NCBI GenBank assembly: GCA_947507155.1
Contig: CANNOC010000016.1
Location: 1-64,000, forward strand
Direction of reading: 5' to 3'
Length of the DNA stretch: 64,000 bases
DNA from: an uncultured Collinsella sp.
Lineage (GTDB): Bacteria > Actinomycetota > Coriobacteriia > Coriobacteriales > Coriobacteriaceae
Every line of letters starts with the position of its first letter. Positions within the stretch are counted from its first letter, which is position 1. The notes beneath the pieces were generated by a model that ran no database searches, was not told the DNA's origin, and was given only the letters and a program-made list of their open reading frames with translations. Both the position numbers and the translations under genes were made by a program. Positions 32,779 through 39,142 of the stretch are shown piece by piece.

Positions 32779-34167
32779 GTGTCTGATAAACGACAACAGT
32801 TTGGTGAGGCAGAGCCCGAAAAGCAGCGGAAGCCGGGTGTCGGTTCTTCTTCGCTGGAGAACATAATGTTTGGAGCATTAAATGGCGCGCAAAACGCCAT
32901 TATGGATGTGGTCAAGGAGACCCAAAAGAGATCGAGTGAATTGGCGGACGCCGCTAGCCCGTTGGCGGATAATGCGCTTAAAGGTATTACTGACTTTGCA
33001 AATGGGATTGCTTCTGCAACTGCAGCCGCGGCGAATGAACGCTACAGTGCAAAGCGACAAGAGCAACTCGGCCTGTCATCGACGCTCGTTGACGATAACG
33101 GTGATTGGGTGTTGCCCGATCCGTTACTGACCAATCGAGAGCTTGCCGAGCTTGAGGTATTGACCGAGCAATACGAAAAGATGGTGGCGCCTTCAAAGCT
33201 TAAACAGCTGACCGATATGGCTGGGTTAAAGATACCTGAGAATCTTCGCACCGCCGTTGGAGATGCGGTCGATGAGCTTACAAGTGAGATTCAACAACAA
33301 GAGCTATATGCACAGGTTATGAAGCAGGTTGTCGATGGTTTCAAGGCTATCGAGGAGCAGGCTGCCAAGTACAGCGTTACTGAGGCGCAGATTGTTGAGG
33401 CCGCAAACACCACTCTTGAAGACGTTACTATCCGTTCGATTGACGAGTTATTCATGCTTCGCAGTTTTGACGTCGCGAGGATTGCGGCAGGTGAGAACGG
33501 TAGACACTTGCTGCTTGCGGCGACCGAGGGTGCGGTGACGGGTGCTCCGGGGTTTGCCGGCCTGCCCTTCAATATCGTATTCAGCATGTTTCTCTATTAT
33601 CGCGCTGTGCAGTCGGTTGCCATGATGTACGGATTTAACGTTAAAGAGGATCCGGCTGAAATGGTCATTGCGGGCGATGTGTTTTCAAACGCGATGGCTC
33701 CGTCTGCAGGCTCTGCTGATGGCATGGCTGTCGCAATCGGTAAAGTGATGCTTGTAGCCGAGATGGAGGGTGTGAAGCAGACGGTCAAGAAAGGCTGGAC
33801 GGCAATGGCGGCACGGGGCGGTGCGGCTATGCTTGTCACGCAGATTCGCGCCCTTGCTAATGTCGCTGCGCGTAAGGCACTCGAGAATGCCGGCAAGAAG
33901 TCGCTCGAGAATAGTGTTTTCAAAAACGTACTCGAACAAATTGGCAGGAATATCACTCAAAAATCTCTCGGCAAGGCCATTCCCGTGTTTGGCGGCGTTG
34001 TTGACGCCTTGTTTGATGTCTCACAGATGAATCGTGTTTTGCAATATGCCAACATCTTCTACCATAAGCGGTTCATCATTGAAAAACAGGAGCGTATTGC
34101 AAGACTTGTCGGTGTGGAGACTGCCTCCGTGAGCGGTGGGGTTGAGATTTGCTCCGCAGAAGGATAG
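32779..34167 (+). CDS. EcsC-family protein
   Basis: 462 residues. After a polar N-terminal 150 residues, the core carries the EcsC pattern: AATEGAVTGAPGFAGLPFNI, FSMFLYYRAVQSVAMMYGF, then a glycine/alanine-rich stretch and SLGKAIPVFGGVVDALFDV near the end. EcsC was first named in Bacillus subtilis from the ecs operon, but its biochemical role is unknown. Translation likely starts at the GTG at 32779, eight bases after TAAGGG; a GTG at 32770 overlaps that site. Sequence is AT-rich. It is the last gene before the collapsed paralogue at 34206. Confidence 0.75.
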   Translation: MSDKRQQFGEAEPEKQRKPGVGSSSLENIMFGALNGAQNAIMDVVKETQKRSSELADAASPLADNALKGITDFANGIASATAAAANERYSAKRQEQLGLSSTLVDDNGDWVLPDPLLTNRELAELEVLTEQYEKMVAPSKLKQLTDMAGLKIPENLRTAVGDAVDELTSEIQQQELYAQVMKQVVDGFKAIEEQAAKYSVTEAQIVEAANTTLEDVTIRSIDELFMLRSFDVARIAAGENGRHLLLAATEGAVTGAPGFAGLPFNIVFSMFLYYRAVQSVAMMYGFNVKEDPAEMVIAGDVFSNAMAPSAGSADGMAVAIGKVMLVAEMEGVKQTVKKGWTAMAARGGAAMLVTQIRALANVAARKALENAGKKSLENSVFKNVLEQIGRNITQKSLGKAIPVFGGVVDALFDVSQMNRVLQYANIFYHKRFIIEKQERIARLVGVETASVSGGVEICSAEG

Positions 34168-34205
34168 CCGGCCGCGTTCTTTGGTGACTGAGGGCCTTGG
34201 CGGCG

Positions 34206-34492
34206 TTTGGTGTAAATCGGTGTAGGTCGGGCGCGGACGTCATTGAACGTTGCGACCACACTCGGGGTTGGGCGAGTGCCTTCGCGATCGCGTGCTGTGG
34301 CACGGATATGACCTTGTTGCCAAGGGCGTCACAGTTATCGTGATCGAGCATGACCTCGACCTTATCCGTAACGCCGATTACGTGATCGATATGGGCCCGG
34401 GCGGTGGCGATGCCGGCGGGCAAATCGTCTGCGCCGGTACGCCGGCGGATATCGCTGCTTGCTCCGCAAGCATCACCGGCCGCTACCTATAA
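34206..34492 (+). pseudogene. Collapsed paralogue of the ATPase-UvrA locus
   Basis: Four pieces of the locus at 25301-28989 are joined here. 34207-34230 matches the ATPase promoter (20 of 24 bases). 34236-34278 matches ATPase 26321-26363. 34279-34306 matches the ATPase 3' end. 34308-34492 matches the last 61 codons of the UvrA-like gene (about 160 of 185 bases by hand count, no gaps). The join at TGGGCGAGTG (34269-34278) sits exactly where the intact ATPase has two TGGGCGAGTA repeats 89 bp apart. Most changes in the UvrA tail are silent, so the copy was functional until recently. An 80-codon ORF remains but cannot make a working enzyme. Confidence 0.85.
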
Positions 34493-34494
34493 CC

Positions 34495-34529
34495 GAATGT
34501 GACAAAGGGTCAGTCCCTTTGTCACATTC
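34495..34529. repeat. Perfect palindrome with AAAGGGTCAG core
   Basis: GAATGTGACAAAGGG (34495-34509) and CCCTTTGTCACATTC (34515-34529) pair perfectly. It follows the remnant UvrA stop by two bases and also contains the stop codon of trmL on the other strand, so it may terminate trmL. Confidence 0.8.
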
Positions 34530-35121
34530 CCGGAAAGCCTGTTTGGCGCAGGGCCTCGTAGAGGACGATGGCGGCGCTGTTGGAGAGGTTGAGTGCGCTG
34601 ATGCGGTAGTCCTCCGGGTTGACGAAGTTGCCGCAGATATCCTGCTGAAGGATGGCCTCGTGGCTGTCCTCGGTATGCCCGAGCGATTCCTCGTGAGCTT
34701 CCCAAGCCTCGGCGTTATCGAGTGAGTCGCAATCGCGCAGCATCGGGATGCGCTCGCAGCGCTCGGGCGCCGCGGCAAGCAGTGGCTCGGGAATGCCCGA
34801 GCTCTCGCTGCCAAAGACCAAATAGTCACCGTCGCGGTAGGTGCTTTGCGCATAGGTGCGGCGTGCCTTTTTGGTCAGCAGATGCAGGCGGCCATCGGCG
34901 GGGGAGAGGCCGTTGCGCGCAAGGAAATCCTCCCAGTCGGCATAGGTCGTCACATCCAAGTTTTGCCAGTAGCCCAGGCCGGCGCGACGTACCGTCTTGT
35001 CGTCGAGCGAAAAGCCCAGCGGCTCCACCAGATGCAGGCGGGCGCCGGTGACCACGCAGGTACGGCCGATATTGCCCGTATTGGCCGGAATCTCGGGCGC
35101 ATACAGCACGATATTGAACAT
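34522..35121 (-). CDS. trmL: tRNA (cytidine(34)-2'-O)-methyltransferase TrmL
   Basis: 199 residues of the SPOUT class. MFNIVLYAPEIPANTGNIGR is the start of TrmL, and VFGSESSGIPEPLL and LNLSNSAAIVLYEALRQ complete the trefoil knot with the SAM site. TrmL methylates the wobble base 34 of certain leucine tRNAs. A short low-similarity insert (WEAHEESLGHTEDSHEAILQQ) extends the knot region. AGGAG precedes the ATG at 35121; upstream in-frame starts run into the terminator at 35143 and are rejected. Confidence 0.88.
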   Translation of the reverse strand: MFNIVLYAPEIPANTGNIGRTCVVTGARLHLVEPLGFSLDDKTVRRAGLGYWQNLDVTTYADWEDFLARNGLSPADGRLHLLTKKARRTYAQSTYRDGDYLVFGSESSGIPEPLLAAAPERCERIPMLRDCDSLDNAEAWEAHEESLGHTEDSHEAILQQDICGNFVNPEDYRISALNLSNSAAIVLYEALRQTGFPGM

Positions 35122-35142
35122 GAATCTCCTTGGCTCAGAACG

Positions 35143-35176
35143 AAAAACCACCACGAAGGGCACCTTCGTGGTGGTT
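35143..35176 (-). terminator. Terminator after the CobW-family gene
   Basis: A 14-bp perfect stem at 35146-35159 and 35163-35176, with TTTTT on the minus strand at 35143-35147. It closes the CobW-family gene that ends at 35217 and separates it from trmL. Confidence 0.85.
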
Positions 35177-35216
35177 TGGCGGTTACGTAGGCGGAAAAAT
35201 GCCCGCTTGGATAAAC

Positions 35217-36347
35217 CTAGGCGCGGTGCCAGTCGGTCAGGCAGGCATCGAGGGAGGCGATGAGTGCATCCTTGTCCATGTGACGGCCGATGATGCACAG
35301 GCTCGTCATGCGGTCGCCCGTCTCGTCGTCCCAAATCTGCATGATCTCGGGGTTCTCGTCGATAATCTTCTGCTTCTCACCCTCGGGCGCCGAGTCGACA
35401 AACAGGCCGTTCTCCATCAGGCGCATCTGGTGGCCGGCCTGCTCAAACATGTAGCACATGTCCGGATTGCCGGTCTGCCACAGCGGACCCTTGACGCGGA
35501 TGACCTCGTCGGGCCACTCCTGCTCAACAAAATCGGTGAACTTCTGCAGGTCAAACGGCTTGCGGCGCGAGTACACAAAGGTCTCGATGTCGTACTCGAG
35601 CACCTCGGGGTCGTCGTGCTCCTCGGGATGCTCCATGGCCTCGATCCAGGCGGCGGAGTTGTAGGCGCGCATAAAGTCGAAGCGGTCGGTGTCGAGCAGC
35701 TCCTCCATGGGGACCTCGCCGTTTTGAGCCTCGACGATCACGGCGTCCTTCTGCAGGCTGCGCACGATGGCCTTAAGCTCGGCGATCTGCTCGGGCGTCA
35801 CGGTATCGGTCTTGTTGAGGATCAGCGTGGAGCAGAACTCGATCTGCTGGATGAGCAGGCTCTCGATGTCGTCCTCGTCGATATCCTCGGCCAGTAGGTC
35901 GCGACCGCCGTTGAACTCGTCGTACATGCGGGCACAGTCGACCACGGCCACGATGTTGTCGAGCGCGAGCTTGGGCTCGCCGCCCACCTTGGCCTCGTCG
36001 CAGAAGCTCGAGATGGTGTAGGCGATGGGGATAGGCTCGCAAATACCCGATGCCTCGATGATGATGTAGTCGAAGTCGCCCGAATCGGCGATGCCCTGCA
36101 GCTGGTTGGCCAGGTCATCCGAAAGCGTGCAGCAGATGCAGCCGTTGGTGAGCGGGATGAGGTCGTCGGTCTCGGAAAGGCCGCCGTCGGCGATAAGGCT
36201 GGCGTCGACGTTGATCTCGCCGATATCGTTGACGATCACGGCGGCGCGGATGCCGCCGTCGTTAGCGAGGATGTGGTTGAGCAGCGTGGTCTTGCCGGCA
36301 CCGAGGTATCCGGTAAGCATGATGATCTTCACGGGTTTGTTGGGCAT
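35217..36347 (-). CDS. CobW/COG0523-family GTP-binding protein
   Basis: 376 residues of the G3E GTPase family. The P-loop is GYLGAGKTT, the family metal site is CICC in NGCICCTLSDDL, and NKTD is the G4-like motif. The CobW C-terminal domain follows (FVYSRRKPFDLQKFTDFVEQEWP). Members deliver metals such as zinc or cobalt to client enzymes. No metal-regulator site or client gene is evident here, so the metal is open. AAAGGAGGG sets the ATG at 36347; the in-frame ATG at 36368 is upstream of that site. Confidence 0.88.
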   Translation of the reverse strand: MPNKPVKIIMLTGYLGAGKTTLLNHILANDGGIRAAVIVNDIGEINVDASLIADGGLSETDDLIPLTNGCICCTLSDDLANQLQGIADSGDFDYIIIEASGICEPIPIAYTISSFCDEAKVGGEPKLALDNIVAVVDCARMYDEFNGGRDLLAEDIDEDDIESLLIQQIEFCSTLILNKTDTVTPEQIAELKAIVRSLQKDAVIVEAQNGEVPMEELLDTDRFDFMRAYNSAAWIEAMEHPEEHDDPEVLEYDIETFVYSRRKPFDLQKFTDFVEQEWPDEVIRVKGPLWQTGNPDMCYMFEQAGHQMRLMENGLFVDSAPEGEKQKIIDENPEIMQIWDDETGDRMTSLCIIGRHMDKDALIASLDACLTDWHRA

Positions 36348-36433
36348 GTGCCCTCCTTTGTTAGACATGGCTTACAGTTGAATCTTATGCCAAACGCCTG
36401 CTCTTATACCCATGCGCCGGCAAATAACACAAG

Positions 36434-36775
36434 CTACTCCCAGGCTCCCCATACATCGGGGCAATAACCGACGGTGGCCTTTTTGCCGTTGCGCACGATG
36501 GGCTCGGCTAGAACCTGCTGGTTCTCGAGCAGCTTGTCGAAGCGCTGGCTAGGGGTGAGGTGCTGGATGAGCGCGAGCGTCTCCTCGTTCTTGGCTTTGG
36601 GGTTGAGCAGTTTGTCGATACCGCCGACCGCCTGCATCACGCTCGTGAGCTCGCCCTTGCTCATCTCCTTTTCCTTAAGGTCAATAAACTGCACCTTAAT
36701 GCGGCGCTCCTTAAAATAGCGCTGCGCCTTCTTGGTATCGAAGGACTTCTTAGTCCCGAAGATTTGAATATTCAT
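36434..36775 (-). CDS. ArsC/Spx-family protein lacking the usual catalytic cysteine
   Basis: 113 residues of the ArsC/Spx/YffB thioredoxin-like family (FGTKKSFDTKKAQRYFKERR, then PKAKNEETLALI and LAEPIVRNGKKATVGY). In related proteins the fifth residue of the GxxxC motif is cysteine; here the codon is TCC (serine) at GTKKS. The only cysteine is near the C-terminus (VGYCPDVW). It therefore cannot use standard ArsC chemistry and may be a regulator or binding protein. It lies 12 bases downstream of the flavodoxin gene on the same strand. Confidence 0.82.
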   Translation of the reverse strand: MNIQIFGTKKSFDTKKAQRYFKERRIKVQFIDLKEKEMSKGELTSVMQAVGGIDKLLNPKAKNEETLALIQHLTPSQRFDKLLENQQVLAEPIVRNGKKATVGYCPDVWGAWE

Positions 36776-36787
36776 GGCCCCGCCGCT

Positions 36788-37411
36788 CTATCGAATGAAG
36801 TTGGTCGTTGCGCGATCAGCTTCGGGTGCGTTGATACCGGCGGCCTGTCCTGCCTCGATGCAACGTAGGAGCCAGGCCATGTTTTTGCCGATGTTTCGCA
36901 TGGTGGCAAGGCCCTCGGCATCCCCATCGGCGTCGCCGGGCACGCGGCCAAACACGTTGTTCCAGTAGGTTGAGGCAACTACGGGCATTTGCTTAATGGT
37001 GAAGTACTTGTTGAGCACATCGAACGTGGTCGACGTGCCGCCACGACGGGCGACGGCGACCGCGGCGCCGGGCTTGTGTTCAAAGGCGTGCCCGCCTGCA
37101 TAGAAGGCGCGATCGAGGGCCGAAAGGATACGTCCGCTGGGGTGCGCATAGTAGACGGGTGAGCCAAAGACAAAGCCATCTGCCTGCTCGGCGGCAGCGA
37201 TGAGCTCGTTCACCACGTCGTCGTCAAAGATGCAGCGACCGCCAAGTTTGCCACACTGGCCGCAACCGATGCAATCGCGAATGGGCTTGGCGCCCAGCTG
37301 AAACACCTCGGTATCAATGCCTTCCGCATTAAGTTGCTCTGCGACCTCGGCGAGTGCGCGGGCGGTGTTGCCGTTCGCCTTGGGGCTGCCATTGACCAAA
37401 AGAACCTTCAT
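36788..37411 (-). CDS. Flavodoxin-family protein (NADPH-dependent FMN reductase type)
   Basis: 207 residues. LVNGSPKANGNTARAL is the FMN-phosphate loop of the flavodoxin/WrbA fold, and FGSPVYYAHPSGRI is the isoalloxazine loop. A cysteine cluster CIGCGQCGKLGGRC is typical of iron-sulfur flavoprotein-like members and could bind a 4Fe-4S cluster. It is a likely electron-transfer or quinone/metal-reducing flavoprotein. I chose the ATG at 37411, six bases after GGGAG; GTG at 37414 is nearly equivalent. Likely co-transcribed with the ArsC/Spx-like gene. Confidence 0.83.
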   Translation of the reverse strand: MKVLLVNGSPKANGNTARALAEVAEQLNAEGIDTEVFQLGAKPIRDCIGCGQCGKLGGRCIFDDDVVNELIAAAEQADGFVFGSPVYYAHPSGRILSALDRAFYAGGHAFEHKPGAAVAVARRGGTSTTFDVLNKYFTIKQMPVVASTYWNNVFGRVPGDADGDAEGLATMRNIGKNMAWLLRCIEAGQAAGINAPEADRATTNFIR

Positions 37412-37485
37412 CACAAACTCCCTCTGCTTTTGGTGACTTCTGCAGAGGATTATCGCACGATGGGGGAGGCGGCGCGGGCGCGGCG

Positions 37486-39015
37486 CTAATCCAGTTTGGT
37501 ACCTGGCACCTGCACGGCTTTCCCGAGCAACGCTTTGAGCTCGTTCAAAATGGAAACGGGCTGACGGTCGACGCCGTCCAGATGGAGCGTGGCCACGCGA
37601 ATGGGCGGCTGATATTCAAGCGAGCCGATGAGCACGGGAGTACCCAGGAACCGTTCGATGTCGCTTGCGATCTCGTCGATTGCCTCGGGGCCGAGCTCAT
37701 CGAAGAGTGCCACGAACATCGGCCCCGTTGAGCGGAACAGGCGGCCCTTGCCGCGCGAACAATCCATGAGGCAGGCGGCGCTTTCGGCGAGCACGCGGTC
37801 GCCTGCATCGAATCCAAAGCGGGCATTGACTTCGGCGATATCGTCGACCTTAATGGCAATAAAACCTGCCTCGTGCGGCACGTGGCGCATCTCTCCAATA
37901 GCGTTGACCAGTGCGTGGACATCGCCCAGGCCCGTTACTGAGTCGGTCGTATCTGCCAAGCTTCGGTTGATGATAATGCCCACATACATGCTGGGCTCGG
38001 TATCGGTTCCATCCAAGCGGTAGCCCGTGCAGTCGCAAAGCACGTATTTTCCGGTGGCATCCATTACGCGATACTGCATGTAGTGGAAGTGCCACGTGCC
38101 GTTTATCACCATGTCGAGCTCGGCGCGTACGTTGTCGCGGTCCTCGGGATGAACGCGGGCGAGCCACATGTCGAGTGAGTTAAAAGGGTGCTGGGAGGGC
38201 AGGTCAAAATCGCGCACGGCGTTGACCGACCATTGCGATTCGCCCGTATCGAGATTGAGGATAAACGGATAGCGCGTCTCGGAGCTCATAGAGATCGCTT
38301 GGAATACGCGGTCGTTGCACGGAAGCTGCTCGGCAATTGGGTGCTGCGGCGCGTCATTGTCTTTCGGCTGCTGCACGCGATGCATAAGCTTATAGCGATA
38401 CATCTTGCGATCGGCATCCATCGTCATCTGGCGACGCGTGTCGCCAGCAAGTGGATCGACGTGCGAGCAGCCAAAGCTAAAGCTGCCGATCATGGGCGCC
38501 TTGCCGCCCGAGCTCGCCTCGATCAGCCCGGAACGTACCTGCTCCAAGCGCTGCTCGAGTTCAGTCTCGTTTGCGGAGGGCGAGATAAGCACAAACTCGT
38601 CTCCACCGATACGGAACAGCATCTCATCGTGTTCCATGGTTTCGGAGAGCGTGCGGCAGATGCTCAGAATATAGCGATTGCCTTCGGCGTGGCCGAACCT
38701 ATCATTGCAATGCTTGAGATGGTCGATGTCAATATAGGCGCAGGTGAAGGGGTCGCCTTTGTGCCAGAGTTGCTCGACGTGACGGTCGAATCCGTTGCGG
38801 TTGCCCAAGTTGGTGAGAGGATCGATATAGGCGTTGCGCTCAAGCAGCTGGCGCTCTTGTTGCAGGATGGCATGCGTCTTTTGCAGCTGCTCACCAACGG
38901 CGCGTAGCTCAGCAGGCAGCGCGGCAACATCGAGTTCGGCGGTCGATACGCCATTCGCAAGTCGCTGAAGATAGGCAATAATCGATTGTTCGCCCATGCG
39001 GTATGACTCGTTCAT
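37486..39015 (-). CDS. Diguanylate cyclase with PAS and a degenerate second GGDEF domain
   Basis: 509 residues. An N-terminal coiled segment (KTHAILQQERQLLERNAY) leads to a GGDEF domain with an intact RIGGDEF motif and DIDHLKHCNDRFGHAEGN. A PAS/PAC-like region follows (MWLARVHPEDRDNVRAEL). A last module looks like GGDEF but has FRSTGPMFV at the signature position, so it is probably inactive. No RxxD inhibitory site is visible. The active domain should make c-di-GMP. It is homologous over its whole length to the front half of the next gene, with which it forms a tandem pair. AAGGAGG precedes the start. Confidence 0.87.
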   Translation of the reverse strand: MNESYRMGEQSIIAYLQRLANGVSTAELDVAALPAELRAVGEQLQKTHAILQQERQLLERNAYIDPLTNLGNRNGFDRHVEQLWHKGDPFTCAYIDIDHLKHCNDRFGHAEGNRYILSICRTLSETMEHDEMLFRIGGDEFVLISPSANETELEQRLEQVRSGLIEASSGGKAPMIGSFSFGCSHVDPLAGDTRRQMTMDADRKMYRYKLMHRVQQPKDNDAPQHPIAEQLPCNDRVFQAISMSSETRYPFILNLDTGESQWSVNAVRDFDLPSQHPFNSLDMWLARVHPEDRDNVRAELDMVINGTWHFHYMQYRVMDATGKYVLCDCTGYRLDGTDTEPSMYVGIIINRSLADTTDSVTGLGDVHALVNAIGEMRHVPHEAGFIAIKVDDIAEVNARFGFDAGDRVLAESAACLMDCSRGKGRLFRSTGPMFVALFDELGPEAIDEIASDIERFLGTPVLIGSLEYQPPIRVATLHLDGVDRQPVSILNELKALLGKAVQVPGTKLD

Positions 39016-39142
39016 GATGGATAACCTCCTTGGGCGGAACGACGGTTTGTATCATATCCCCAATTTGGTTTGAATTGGGGATATAAGTTAGCTAATGGAG
39101 ACAGATACCCCCTTCGACGGTGGCGTTTTGCGCGCGAGCGTA

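Noticed and set aside
34250-34492. Functional 80-residue protein from the UvrA remnant
   Set aside because: It starts inside an ATPase fragment in a shifted frame and contains only the last ABC segment without Walker A or signature motifs.
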